Shown here piece after piece: positions 6,085 to 13,854 of a stretch of DNA of 36,029 bases; the first letter of the stretch is position 1; each line of letters opens with the position of its first letter. The translations under genes were made by a program, and so were the position numbers. A model generated the notes under the pieces. The model made no database searches and was not told the DNA's origin. It saw only the letters and a program-made list of their open reading frames with translations. Source of the DNA: a virus; the IMG/VR virus record IMGVR_UViG_3300048592_000319, positions 1 through 36,029 of that record. The stretch is one strand, 5' to 3'.

Positions 6085-7608
6085 CTATGATGGGCTTTCG
6101 TTGTAGATTACGGCATTGCCGAGTGACCCGATCTCGATCCTGACGACTCGTGCGGCGGCACGCCTCCCCCTTCCGTCCTTCTCGACCCAGAGCCGGATCC
6201 CGAACGATTCGAGTAGCCTGCGCCGCCTGGCGCGGCCCAGGCGGCCCCAGCGCGCGAAGGCATAGGCCACGTCCACGCACGCCGACTCGTCGATCTCGGG
6301 GCCTTCCGCGGCCTCCATCTGGAGCTCGATCGCGTTGCGCTCGGCGTCGACGCCCGCGAGGCGCTTCCGCATCTCGGCCAGCTCGTAGTCGCCCGCCTCG
6401 TAGCCGTCGAGGATGCGTGCGCGGCGGTTGGCGAGGAGCGTCAGCCGGCGTGCCAGCTCGGCCGCCGGAGGGGCCGCCAGCGCGCCCCGCTCGATCCCCT
6501 TTCGCACGAGTCGGATGACCGTGTCCGCGTCGCTCAGGCCCCGCCCGATGGCCTCTCCCGCGGCCTCGTCGACCTTCCGCGACACGAACTCGCCAAGGTC
6601 GCAGCGGTGGGTCCGGCCGCGCTTGTCGCGCGCGCAGCGGTAGACCCAGCGGGCAGGGCGGGGTTGGCGGAGTACCATCATCCGAGAGCCGCAGCGCGCG
6701 CAGTAGGCGAACCCCGCATAGTCGACGGGGCGAGCCTCGAGGGCCGGGACTTTCGGCCGCGCGCCCGCGATCTCGCCGAGCCGGGCCTGCACTCGGGCGA
6801 ACTCCTCGGGTGTCACGAGGGGCGGGCTCAGGACCGTGTGCTCGTAGCAGTCCTCAGGATCTCGAGGCACCCACCGCCCGCCGGCGAGCCAGCGCCGATC
6901 GACGCGGTAGACGCCCGCGTAGAGCCGCTGGCGCAGCATGGAGCGGACGGCGAAGGCCTTGCGCTCCCCGAGCCCGATCCGACGCCCAATCTCCGTGAGG
7001 TTCGTCTCGCCCGACAGGAAGAGATCGAACGCCCGTCGAACCTGACCGGCCGCCGGGTACTCGTAGCGCCACTCCGGCGGGTCGGTCGCACGGTCGAAGA
7101 TGACGCCCCGCGGCATCGAGGTCCGGCCGTCGCCCTCGGCGCGCACCCCGAGCTCGCGGCGCTTCCGCTCCCGGCCCGCCATCGTCCGGCGCCGGATCGC
7201 CTCGCGCTCCTGCCCCGCCAGATGCCCAGTGATGAGGCCCAGCAGCCCATCATTGGCCGAAGCGGGGTCAAGCACGCCGGAGGCCGTGAAGATCCGGCAC
7301 CCCGAGTCGCGGAAGGCGTCAAGGATCGCGAAGTCGGCGAAGCGGGAGGGGCGGAAGAGGCGGTCGAAGGCGGCGGCGACCACGCCCCCGATCGCCGGGT
7401 CGGCCAGGCGCTCGAGCAGACCGCGGAACCGGGGATCGGCAAGCACCGCGGCGCCGGAGACGCCGTCGAGCTCGACCCACTCGACGATGTGGACCCGGTG
7501 CGCAGCGGCAATCCGCTCGCACGCCTCCCGCTGCGCCGGGAGTCCCTGTCGATCAGCTCCGGCCTGCGCCTCGGTCGAGACGCGCAGGAGCGCGATCACG
7601 TTCGTCAT
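6085..7608 (-). CDS. Large serine recombinase (phage integrase)
   Basis: 507 residues from ATG 7608, preceded by GAGGAA; a longer in-frame start at 7656 has no support. The catalytic domain spans about 1-145: LLRVST places the nucleophile at Ser11 with Arg9, and FDRLFR (81-86) and GQEREAIRRR are resolvase motifs. A Recombinase domain follows (EIGRRIGLGERKAFAVRSML). A zinc ribbon (YCARCGSRM, then YRCARDKRGRTHRC) and a coiled-coil region near 390-440 follow. Size and domain order are those of large serine integrases, which join attP and attB without host factors. It makes this phage temperate. It is the last large gene of the leftward operon, so repressor control would extend to it. Confidence 0.93.
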   Translation of the reverse strand: MTNVIALLRVSTEAQAGADRQGLPAQREACERIAAAHRVHIVEWVELDGVSGAAVLADPRFRGLLERLADPAIGGVVAAAFDRLFRPSRFADFAILDAFRDSGCRIFTASGVLDPASANDGLLGLITGHLAGQEREAIRRRTMAGRERKRRELGVRAEGDGRTSMPRGVIFDRATDPPEWRYEYPAAGQVRRAFDLFLSGETNLTEIGRRIGLGERKAFAVRSMLRQRLYAGVYRVDRRWLAGGRWVPRDPEDCYEHTVLSPPLVTPEEFARVQARLGEIAGARPKVPALEARPVDYAGFAYCARCGSRMMVLRQPRPARWVYRCARDKRGRTHRCDLGEFVSRKVDEAAGEAIGRGLSDADTVIRLVRKGIERGALAAPPAAELARRLTLLANRRARILDGYEAGDYELAEMRKRLAGVDAERNAIELQMEAAEGPEIDESACVDVAYAFARWGRLGRARRRRLLESFGIRLWVEKDGRGRRAAARVVRIEIGSLGNAVIYNESPS

Positions 7609-7750
7609 CGTCTTCCTCGAAGAGCTCTCTAGCCGCCTGGAGGATCGCCGCGGCATCCCCCGACGCTACCGCAGCACGGAGGGCGTCCTCCCGGGCGCGC
7701 ATGGCGCGCGCCTCGTGCACGACCTCTCGGATGGCTTCGGCGGTCGTCAT
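7553..7750 (-). CDS. Small helical protein overlapping the integrase start
   Basis: 65 residues from ATG 7750, which overlaps the upstream stop (ATGA). It is almost wholly helical and charged: MTTAEAIREVVHEARAMRA, then REDALRAAVASGDAAAILQ, with an acidic FEEDDDERD stretch. The last 56 bases overlap the integrase in another frame, and the integrase ribosome site lies inside it, so the two are translationally linked. No family recognised. A recombination-directionality role would suit the position but has no sequence support. Confidence 0.55.
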   Translation of the reverse strand: MTTAEAIREVVHEARAMRAREDALRAAVASGDAAAILQAARELFEEDDDERDRAPARLDRGAGRS

Positions 7751-8391
7751 CCCGCGACCCTCTCCGCCAGCTTCCGAATCCGGTGCGCGTTGCGAACCGT
7801 GATCCGCTCTCGAGCCGGCAGCCCGTAGCTCCGGTAGCCGAGCGCCTTCGAGAGATTCAGCTTCGTGAGAAACTCGGGCTCGAGCTGCCGGAGGATCTCC
7901 CGCGTCTCCCCGGCCGGGATCAGTGCGTGGTCGGCGCGGGCGCCCTCGTCGACCGAAAGGATCCTGTCGAGCGTCGACTTCCGGATTCGGCGCTTCTCGC
8001 CCGTCATCACCTGGCGGACGGTGGTCGAATTGACGCCGGCGGCATCGGCGAGCGTTCGATAGCCCACGCCCTTGCGGCTCATCGCGCGGATGTGGAGCCG
8101 AGCCGGCTTCGCGTCGACAAGGCCGTTCCACGCAGCGCGCTTCCGGCAGCTCGCGCAGACGCCGGCCGAGTCGCTCCGGAGCTTCTTCCGCGTCGGGCAC
8201 GGGACGCCATCCCAGCCGGGACAGATCGTGCCGGGGGCGAGAGGCACGCTTGCCACGGCCTCGCGCGAGATCCGCTCTCGCTCGTGGTAGGCTCGCGCGT
8301 TGGCGTCCCTGCATGTCCGGCAGCGGCAGCCTCGGACGTAGGAGGCGCGGGTCCCGTGGTCGAAGTGGTCCGAGAGGTAAGGCAGGGTCAC
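7747..8391 (-). CDS. Zinc-motif helix-turn-helix DNA-binding protein
   Basis: 214 residues from GTG 8391 (GTGA overlap with the upstream stop). The N-terminal motif HGTRASYVRGCRCRTCRDAN resembles the Cys-rich HGT-x-GCRC-xx-CR segment seen in many actinophage and environmental phage regulators. CPGWDGVPCPTRKK and CASCRKR add further Cys pairs. An HTH follows at about 115-140 (YRTLADAAGVNSTTVRQVM), then a basic segment TGEKRRIRKSTLDRIL. The C-terminal ITVRNAHRIRKLAERV repeats the ending of that family. It is likely a DNA-binding regulator. Its target is unknown. Confidence 0.65.
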   Translation of the reverse strand: MTLPYLSDHFDHGTRASYVRGCRCRTCRDANARAYHERERISREAVASVPLAPGTICPGWDGVPCPTRKKLRSDSAGVCASCRKRAAWNGLVDAKPARLHIRAMSRKGVGYRTLADAAGVNSTTVRQVMTGEKRRIRKSTLDRILSVDEGARADHALIPAGETREILRQLEPEFLTKLNLSKALGYRSYGLPARERITVRNAHRIRKLAERVAG

Positions 8392-8780
8392 AGCTCGACC
8401 TTCCTCGCCTTCGCGGTGTCCACGCACCGCCACGCCGGCCGTTCGCCGAGGACCTGGCGCAGGGCGTTTGCGAGGATCCGATCGCGGTCCTTGAGCATGC
8501 TCCCCGAGTGCCACCCCTCGTCGGGATCGAGCCATCCGTCCTCGACGAGGGTCTCCTCCGCATTCTCGACTCCCCACACGAGGAGGTGATCGGCGAGCGC
8601 ATCGAAGAACGCATCCTCGTCATCGAGCTCGGGGTCGGCGGGAGCGATCCAGATTTCGTCCGTGTCCGAGTCTGCGTCGCCCATCCCCTGCGAGCGTGCG
8701 TCCGCGATCGCATCGGCTTCCGACTCGAACGGTCCCTCCCATGACTCCGAATCGGGATCGGTGGCCCAGTAGAGCTTCAT
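8388..8780 (-). CDS. Acidic phage protein of unknown function
   Basis: 130 residues, very rich in Asp and Glu (SDTDEIWIAPADPELDDEDA), opening MKLYWATDPDSESWEG. There is no motif I can place. The high negative charge and small size recall DNA-mimic or inhibitor proteins of phages, but that is only an analogy. The stop overlaps the next gene's GTG by four bases, so the pair is probably translated together in the leftward early operon. Confidence 0.6.
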   Translation of the reverse strand: MKLYWATDPDSESWEGPFESEADAIADARSQGMGDADSDTDEIWIAPADPELDDEDAFFDALADHLLVWGVENAEETLVEDGWLDPDEGWHSGSMLKDRDRILANALRQVLGERPAWRCVDTAKARKVEL

Positions 8781-8782
8781 CC

Positions 8783-8971
8783 CTAGATCGCCTCCACGGT
8801 GACGCGGACACTGACGGCCTTCGCCGTCGGGTCGCTGCAGTAACGTCTGATAACGTTGGCTGCGTTCTCGGCGTCGCTGAGCTTGTCAAATGTGTCGACG
8901 ACGTTGCCGCTGAAACAAAGCCGGTCGCGAGAAATAACGGCCCATGCTGTAAACGATTGAGTCGCAGCCAT
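8783..8971 (-). CDS. Small protein of unknown function
   Basis: 62 residues from ATG 8971, with GGAG just upstream on the coding strand; a longer in-frame version would overlap its upstream neighbour. The sequence MAATQSFTAWAVISRDRL, then DKLSDAENAANVIRRY, suggests a small alpha/beta fold. The start overlaps the upstream stop (TGATG), so translation is coupled. No family recognised. Confidence 0.5.
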   Translation of the reverse strand: MAATQSFTAWAVISRDRLCFSGNVVDTFDKLSDAENAANVIRRYCSDPTAKAVSVRVTVEAI

Positions 8972-9162
8972 CACTCCATCTCCTTCTTTTCGATCTTCGT
9001 GTGCGCCTTCACGCGATCGAAATGGAGGCCGAGGTGATCGACGAGAAGATCGAAGTCGTGCTTGAGCGCCCAATACCGCTCGTTCAGCCGGTCGTAATTC
9101 CGCTCGTGTCTCTCATCGACCATGTTAATCCAGTCACGAAGATGCTTTCTGATGAACCTCAC
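8971..9162 (-). CDS. Small basic helical protein, unknown
   Basis: 63 residues from GTG 9162 (GTGA overlap with the upstream stop, G-rich ribosome site before it). It is a single long amphipathic helix by appearance: MRFIRKHLRDWINMVDERHE, then NYDRLNERYWALKHDFDLL, ending IEKKEME. The pattern suggests an oligomerising or partner-binding helix. No family recognised. Confidence 0.5.
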   Translation of the reverse strand: MRFIRKHLRDWINMVDERHERNYDRLNERYWALKHDFDLLVDHLGLHFDRVKAHTKIEKKEME

Positions 9163-9509
9163 CCCTCCCCCTTCCCCGCGGCGCGGGCGCGCTTATCGAA
9201 GTAGTCGGCCGTTTCGCACCAGTATTCGCTCTTCGTGGGAATGGCGGACCACGTCGCGGCAGCGGAACGGCAGGCGACTGCAGCCCGTTGCAGCATTTCT
9301 ACGCTTACGTCCTGCCCCCGCTCCTCCCGCGCGCCGGTGCGCTCGCGCCACTCGGACATGAGAGCGTCCGCTGCGGCAAACGAACACGCCGCTATGGCTT
9401 CAATATCGGTTGCGCCGTCAGCCTTCGCGGTGACCTTGAGAGTCTGGTTGCCTAGAATCCCCGCCATCAGCCTCGTCGCAATCTCCAGCAGTCTCTCATC
9501 GTCGGTCAT
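9159..9509 (-). CDS. Protein of unknown function
   Basis: 116 residues from ATG 9509, preceded by AGGAGACCGAAC; an in-frame upstream start at 9539 lacks a ribosome site. Opening MTDDERLLEIATRLMAG is shared, at DNA level, with the start of the Cys-rich gene at 9846. The body is Ala-rich and mostly helical (AIAACSFAAADALMSEWRER), ending KSEYWCETADYFDKRARAAG. No function assigned. Confidence 0.55.
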   Translation of the reverse strand: MTDDERLLEIATRLMAGILGNQTLKVTAKADGATDIEAIAACSFAAADALMSEWRERTGAREERGQDVSVEMLQRAAVACRSAAATWSAIPTKSEYWCETADYFDKRARAAGKGEG

Positions 9510-9594
9510 GTTCGGTCTCCTCGCTGCGGACCCACTCAATCAGAGCGTCAACTCCGGCCGGAGTCGGCACCCATCTGCCCTTGGCATCCCGCTT

Positions 9595-9846
9595 CTACGG
9601 GATCGATCCATCGACCCGGCCGCAGCCGAAGCAGGGCTCGCCGGGCGGCACCCGCCGGCCGCAGACGCACTCCGTCCACGACAGGCTGGCCCGCCACCGG
9701 GCCTTGCGCGCCGTCCGCCAGTAGTCCCCCGCGTCACCCATGGAATCGGTCCCTCGGGCTGCCGTCGCCGCGCGCGGCCGCTGGCAACGCGGCCCGCAGC
9801 AGCCGGAGCAGCCGACGCACTCCAGCAGTCGGTCGTCGTCGGTCAC
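9595..9846 (-). CDS. Cys-rich zinc-binding protein, with protein-like sequence beyond its amber stop
   Basis: 83 residues from GTG 9846, preceded by AGGAGACCGAACC. Cys clusters ECVGCSGCCGPRC (about 9-21) and ECVCGRR with CFGCGR near the end could hold one or two zinc ions. The frame stops at TAG 9597-9595, but the same frame continues as KRDAKGRWVPTPAGVDALIE and on to a TGA at 9496. This is good protein-like sequence that fills the gap to the next gene. So the gene may be longer and broken, or read through. No function recognised. Confidence 0.5.
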   Translation of the reverse strand: MTDDDRLLECVGCSGCCGPRCQRPRAATAARGTDSMGDAGDYWRTARKARWRASLSWTECVCGRRVPPGEPCFGCGRVDGSIP

Positions 9847-9857
9847 GGTTCGGTCTC

Positions 9858-9938
9858 CTAACGCCACCATCGTTGCATGAACGCATACGATAGAAATCCG
9901 AGCAGATACCAGAGCCACCAGTCCGGCTCACTCCCCAC
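9858..9938 (-). CDS. 26-residue single-helix membrane microprotein
   Basis: GTG at 9938 is preceded by GGGAGG at six-base spacing. The product is MGSEPDWWLWYLLGFLSYAF followed by MQRWWR, a single hydrophobic, Trp-rich helix with a basic end, ended by TAG 9860-9858. The stop codon lies within the ribosome site of the next gene, and the start overlaps the previous gene by 11 bases, which is the packing seen throughout this operon. It could be a small inhibitor or membrane tag. There is no similarity I can name. Confidence 0.45.
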   Translation of the reverse strand: MGSEPDWWLWYLLGFLSYAFMQRWWR

Positions 9939-10272
9939 GTCGCGCCTCCCGGATCGCCGCATCGAATGCAGCCCTAAACCCGATCCGCATATCCTCATGT
10001 TGCGCAACGGTCTCGAAGAACACGTCGGCAATGTTGTCGTCGGCGAAGGTCAATCCCGTGCATCCAGTGATGATGAAGTCGAGCCGCTCCCGATCCGCCC
10101 GCAGCTCGTCCAGCTCCCGCTGCGCCTCGGCGAGCGCGGCGCTTGTCTCGCGCAGCTTGTCGTGCCACGGCTGAGTCACGACCGCGTGACAACGGGAGCA
10201 AAGGGCGAGACAGTCCGCGCCAACGTCGAACCAAGTCATTCCGGTCCCGGTGTGCCCGCAATCCCTCGCCAT
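9928..10272 (-). CDS. Zinc-motif plus coiled-coil protein, unknown
   Basis: 114 residues from ATG 10272 with GGGAGG upstream; GTG 10278 is a weaker alternative. The N-terminus MARDCGHTGTGMTWF and CLALCSRCHAV resembles a small zinc ribbon or an HNH-like cluster. Residues about 42-68 form a coiled coil (KLRETSAALAEAQRELDELR). The C-terminal region is helical (FRAAFDAAIREARRGE). It may bind nucleic acid. No catalytic motif is evident. Confidence 0.55.
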   Translation of the reverse strand: MARDCGHTGTGMTWFDVGADCLALCSRCHAVVTQPWHDKLRETSAALAEAQRELDELRADRERLDFIITGCTGLTFADDNIADVFFETVAQHEDMRIGFRAAFDAAIREARRGE

Positions 10273-10318
10273 CCCCACCTCCCTGCCGGCGACGCCCCGT
10301 GAGGGTCGGGCTAGGCGT

Positions 10319-11740
10319 CTATCGAATCCAATCGCGCCACTGCTCGCCGAGCACCTCGGATGCCACGTCGAACTTCGAGCGCAGAGCGTCGAGAATCCGC
10401 TCGTCGACCGTGCCCGGCGCTACGAGGTCGATGTACGTCACGCTCCGGGTCTGGCCGATCCGGTGCGCGCGGTCTTCGCTCTGAAGCCGCTCCTCGAGCT
10501 TCCAGCCGTTCGCGAAGTAGATGACGAGCGACGCCTCGGTCAGCGTCAGGCCGTACCCGGCCGTCTGGGGATTCCCGACGAAGAAGCGGCAAAACGGGTC
10601 GTTCTGGAAGCGATCGACCGCGGCGACACGCTCTTCCTGGTCGGTCCCGCCGTAGTAGGTGACCGTCGACTGTCTGCCGTGCGTCTTCACGAGCCAGCGC
10701 TCGATGGCGCGGATCGCCGCCCGATACGGAGCCCAGACGATCGCCTTCTCGGCGCCCGACTCCTCGACCACGTCGAGCAGCGCGTCGAGCCGGTGGCTGT
10801 CGAGCTCGTGGTCGACTCCGTCGTCAGACCGGACGAAGCCGCAGGCGACCTGGTGGAGCCGGAGGACCTGAGTCAAGGCGATCGCCGCCGTCACGTTGGC
10901 CGACGACTCGAGGACGGCGCGCGCCTCCTTCGCGATCTGCGCGTAGACCGAGCGCTGCTCGTCGGTCAGCTCGACCTCGCGCCGCTCGTAGACCTTGGGC
11001 GGAAGGTCGAGGCAGTCTTCTTTCAGCACGCGGCTGGAGATCCCAGAAAGCTTCGCTTGGAGCTCGTCGAGGCGCTGGTAGCCGACGACCTCATGGAAGG
11101 TGCGGTCGCCCATCGTCCGTTTTACGAGGCGCGCGTAGCGGTTGCGAAAGGCGTAGAAGCTCGAGAACCCGAGCGGGCTCGGATGCAGCACGCAGAGCTG
11201 CGCGAAGAGGTCGAGCGGACTCTGGGTGACAGGGGACCCGGTCAAGATTCGTCGGTAGGCGGCTCTCCGCGCGAGCTGGGCGAGCGCCTTCGTTCGCTTC
11301 GCCTTCGGATTCTTGATGCTGGTCGACTCATCGACGACGAGCAGCACCCGCTCGAGGATCATCCAGCTCTCGAGCTCGGCCGCGCCCCGCTTCGTCGCGA
11401 GGGCCTCGACGTTCATCAGGTAGACGCGGAAGCGCTCCGGACCGCCACGGAGCGGCTTCCGCGCGCTTCCCCAGACAGTGACCACCGGCTCCGTCGCCAT
11501 CGGCCAGTGGGCCGCAATCTCCCGCTCCCAGTTGCGATAGACGCCCTTGGGCGCGACGACGATCATCGCCTCGATCTTCCGGGCCTCGTAGAGCGCCGCG
11601 GCCTCGTGGATCGTCGCGTAGCTCTTCCCGGTGCCCATCTCCCAGAAGCGCGCGCGGCCAGCGTCCTGCCAGTGCTCGGTGACCTCCGTGCGCTGATGGG
11701 CGTAGGGCGTGCCTTTGAACGCGAATGTCTCGGGGAGCAT
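10319..11740 (-). CDS. SNF2/DEAD-type DNA helicase
   Basis: 473 residues with GAGGAGG before ATG 11740. Helicase motifs are in order: Walker A WEMGTGKSYAT (GTGKS at 36-40), motif II VVDEST (Asp137, Glu138; DEST rather than DEAH), motif III LTGSPVTQS, and in the second lobe GYGLTLTEASLVIYF and motif VI SEDRAHRIGQ. This is the SNF2-like family found in many phages as a DNA translocase or helicase acting in replication, recombination or repair. Neighbours include an ssDNA-binding candidate and HNH genes, consistent with a DNA metabolism operon. No extra nuclease domain is visible. Confidence 0.92.
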   Translation of the reverse strand: MLPETFAFKGTPYAHQRTEVTEHWQDAGRARFWEMGTGKSYATIHEAAALYEARKIEAMIVVAPKGVYRNWEREIAAHWPMATEPVVTVWGSARKPLRGGPERFRVYLMNVEALATKRGAAELESWMILERVLLVVDESTSIKNPKAKRTKALAQLARRAAYRRILTGSPVTQSPLDLFAQLCVLHPSPLGFSSFYAFRNRYARLVKRTMGDRTFHEVVGYQRLDELQAKLSGISSRVLKEDCLDLPPKVYERREVELTDEQRSVYAQIAKEARAVLESSANVTAAIALTQVLRLHQVACGFVRSDDGVDHELDSHRLDALLDVVEESGAEKAIVWAPYRAAIRAIERWLVKTHGRQSTVTYYGGTDQEERVAAVDRFQNDPFCRFFVGNPQTAGYGLTLTEASLVIYFANGWKLEERLQSEDRAHRIGQTRSVTYIDLVAPGTVDERILDALRSKFDVASEVLGEQWRDWIR

Positions 11741-11792
11741 CGTGATCCTCCTCGGGAGGCGAGCGGTATGCGGAACCGCCCGCCTCCGTCGG

Positions 11793-11972
11793 TCATGCGA
11801 GCTTCGCCTGCAGGCTCTTCGAGTTGGCGAGTCCGTCCTGGACCTCGCCGTACGTCCAGCCCTTCGGCGCGTTCTTCCTGTCGCGCATGTCCTTGTCGAA
11901 CTCGCGCAGCAGGCGTCGAAGCAGAGCGGCCTCTCCGCTCGTGACCTCGACCTTCATCTCTTCCTCGTTCAT
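11793..11972 (-). CDS. Small charged helical protein
   Basis: 59 residues from ATG 11972, with a strong AGAGGAGGAA ribosome site. The sequence opens MNEEEMKVEVTSGEAALLRR, then LLREFDKDMRDRKNAPKGW, and ends QDGLANSKSLQAKLA. It is acidic at the N-terminus and basic later, probably two helices. It lies between the helicase and the ssDNA-binding candidate, so a helper role in DNA metabolism is possible. No family recognised. Confidence 0.6.
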   Translation of the reverse strand: MNEEEMKVEVTSGEAALLRRLLREFDKDMRDRKNAPKGWTYGEVQDGLANSKSLQAKLA

Positions 11973-12003
11973 CGTTCCTCCTCTCGTGCCGCATCGCGGC
12001 GGT

Positions 12004-12795
12004 TCAGGCGTCCTCGTCGCCCGTCTCGACGACCGATCCGCTCGCCACCATCTGGTGGAAGTCGCGAGCCTGCATGTAGAGCTGCGCCTCGCTCTCGATG
12101 TTCATCGGATCGAGCTTGCCGGCCGACACGATCTCGTAGCCGTACCAGCTCCCGTCCTCGTTCTCGAAGCGCCGCGTCGAGAGCGTCCAGATCGAGATGA
12201 AGGTCGGGGCCTGGACCTTGCGCACGCCCTCGGCCGTCGGGACGTCCATCGTCATCACCGAGAGCATCGAGTTCCACGCCTTCGCCGCCTTGATCTGCGA
12301 CCCCTTGAACGTGAGGCAGATCGGCTGAGGCGTATCGACCGGCGACACGAGCAGGCAGTAGAACCGCATGATCTGGTTCGCGTGCGTCCCGTCGTGGCAG
12401 ATGTGCCGGCGCAGGCTCCCGTCGAACTCGGCGCCCTTCGCCTTGCTCCAGTTGGCCGGGTGCTCGGCGATGAACTTCGGATTCTTCGCGTCCGTCGTGA
12501 TCTCCCGCCAGAAGCGGCGGAAGTGGCAGGGGATGACCTCGATCCCCTTCTCCCCGTCGTAGAGCTCCTTCGTGATCGCGTGGACGAACTGCCCGGGCTT
12601 GCCCTGGAACGCGGGGTTGTCGAGCAGCTTGCTCTGCTTCTGGAGGATCGAGAGGTAGGGCACGGCGATGTCGTCGGCGCCCACCTCCTCGAGTCCCGCG
12701 CCCGAGTCGGCGATGAACTCCTCCATCGGAATCGCGAGCGCGCTCGGCGCCTGGGTGGTCAGTGCGGTCTCTTCCTGCTGTGCGGCCTTGGCCAT
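12004..12795 (-). CDS. Probable ssDNA-binding/recombination-type phage protein
   Basis: 263 residues from ATG 12795 with GGAGACC upstream; longer in-frame starts lie inside the upstream gene. The region VPYLSILQKQSKLLDN, then RRFWREITTDAKNPKFI and ICLTFKGSQIKAAKAWNSML, matches a widespread family of phage proteins encoded next to replication genes and usually thought to bind ssDNA. The C-terminus is acidic (VVETGDEDA), as in many SSB-type proteins that recruit partners. It contains conserved-looking His/Cys residues (RRHICHDGTHANQI). The function is by family resemblance and context only. Confidence 0.6.
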   Translation of the reverse strand: MAKAAQQEETALTTQAPSALAIPMEEFIADSGAGLEEVGADDIAVPYLSILQKQSKLLDNPAFQGKPGQFVHAITKELYDGEKGIEVIPCHFRRFWREITTDAKNPKFIAEHPANWSKAKGAEFDGSLRRHICHDGTHANQIMRFYCLLVSPVDTPQPICLTFKGSQIKAAKAWNSMLSVMTMDVPTAEGVRKVQAPTFISIWTLSTRRFENEDGSWYGYEIVSAGKLDPMNIESEAQLYMQARDFHQMVASGSVVETGDEDA

Positions 12796-12835
12796 GTCGG
12801 TCTCCTTCGTCTTTCGTCTTGCGTGAAAACGCGCC

Positions 12836-13393
12836 CTACTTGGCGCGAGTGATCTTCGTTTGCCTTCCGATGAACACGCCCAGCAGGTCATTGGGCAGCG
12901 GGACCCCCGCCTCGATCTGCTCGCGCACGAATGCGGAGAGCGTCCCGGGATGGACGCTCCGCTTGTCCTCGGGCCCGAAGCCGAGCGTGCGCAGCGCCTC
13001 GATCGCGGCAGCCGCCTGGTCGTCCTCGCCCCGGCCGAACGACGCGCTGACCTCGTGCTTGATGAGGTCGCCGTGGCCCTGCGCCGCGAGCCATGCGTAC
13101 GCCTCGTCACGCCGATCCTTCGGGATCGAGGCGCGCACCACGTCCTGCACCCGGACGCGGGAGCCGTCGGCCATCGCGATCTCGGACAGGCCGTGCTCGA
13201 AGAGCGCAAGCGGAAGCTCGTGGTCGCGGACCCGGACGAGCTCGGCGTTGAGCGCCTTGAGCTGCTCCTCGGTCGCGGCGATCGCGTCTTCGAGCTCGAT
13301 CTGCCGAGCGGCGAGCTGGCTGACCTCGGTCAGCGCGTCGCGCGAAGGCGCGCTGCTGGAGTCGGCGAGAAGGTCGGCGGCGTCGAGGGTCAT
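12836..13393 (-). CDS. Coiled-coil phage protein of unknown function, paired with the ssDNA-binding candidate
   Basis: 185 residues from ATG 13393 with AGGAGACC upstream. Residues about 25-58 are a coiled coil (QLAARQIELEDAIAATEEQL). The middle has ASIPKDRRDEAYAWLAAQGH and GDLIKHEVSASFGRG, a pattern I know from a conserved phage family that accompanies replication proteins in podoviruses, without an assigned role. The C-terminus HPGTLSAFVREQIEAGVPLP completes that family. It probably works with the neighbouring gene. Function not known. Confidence 0.6.
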   Translation of the reverse strand: MTLDAADLLADSSSAPSRDALTEVSQLAARQIELEDAIAATEEQLKALNAELVRVRDHELPLALFEHGLSEIAMADGSRVRVQDVVRASIPKDRRDEAYAWLAAQGHGDLIKHEVSASFGRGEDDQAAAAIEALRTLGFGPEDKRSVHPGTLSAFVREQIEAGVPLPNDLLGVFIGRQTKITRAK

Positions 13394-13422
13394 AGTGCTG
13401 GTCTCCTGTCTGTCGAATCTTT

Positions 13423-13465
13423 GGACTGCGCGAGACGTTCCCAAGCTGGTCGAATCGCGCAGTCC
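13423..13465 (-). terminator. Perfect 11-bp stem with 21-base loop between two leftward genes
   Basis: GGACTGCGCGA (13423-13433) is the exact reverse complement of TCGCGCAGTCC (13455-13465). It lies between the stop of the membrane-protein gene and the ribosome site of the next leftward gene. There is no T-run, so it is either a weak terminator/attenuator, a processing site or a binding site. It is the only non-overlapping junction of its size in this part of the operon. Confidence 0.4.
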
Positions 13466-13482
13466 CGGAGCGGACTTCGCCC

Positions 13483-13854
13483 CTAACTGAGTGCGTTCTC
13501 GATCGTGCGCTTGATCGTTTCGAGGTCATCGCCGAGGTCGACGTCGATCGTCGGACCCTGCTTCTCGGGCCACTCCTCGAGCTGCCCGTCACACGGCTTC
13601 TCGCTCTTGACTCGGCGCGTGATCGCGCGACCGAGCTCCTCCTCCTCGAGCTCGAGGCTGCCGGTCATCCAGCGCCATGCGCCGTGCATGAGGCCGAGCC
13701 CGAGGGCCGCGCCGAGATAGGCGCCGCCCACCGCGAAGGGCAGGACGCGCTCCATCACCCACTTCGCGGCGAGCGGAGCGGCGATCAGGCCGTAGACGGT
13801 CGCGTAGGCGGTGGCGATCACGGCGGGGAGCACGACGAGGGCGTTGAGAGTCAT
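13483..13854 (-). CDS. Membrane protein with cytoplasmic acidic tail
   Basis: 123 residues from ATG 13854, overlapping the upstream stop (ATGA). The N-terminal half carries two hydrophobic segments, about 3-28 (LNALVVLPAVIATAYATVYG) and 38-60 (LPFAVGGAYLGAALGLGLMH), followed by a charged, acidic half (SLELEEEELGRAITRR, then GDDLETIKRTIENAL). It may sit in the inner membrane and act on host or superinfecting phage. No family recognised. Confidence 0.55.
   Translation of the reverse strand: MTLNALVVLPAVIATAYATVYGLIAAPLAAKWVMERVLPFAVGGAYLGAALGLGLMHGAWRWMTGSLELEEEELGRAITRRVKSEKPCDGQLEEWPEKQGPTIDVDLGDDLETIKRTIENALS

Noticed and set aside
10250-11944. 564-residue plus-strand frame opposite the helicase
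   Set aside because: It is antisense to a SNF2-type helicase with all motifs in order; composition is that of a shadow frame.
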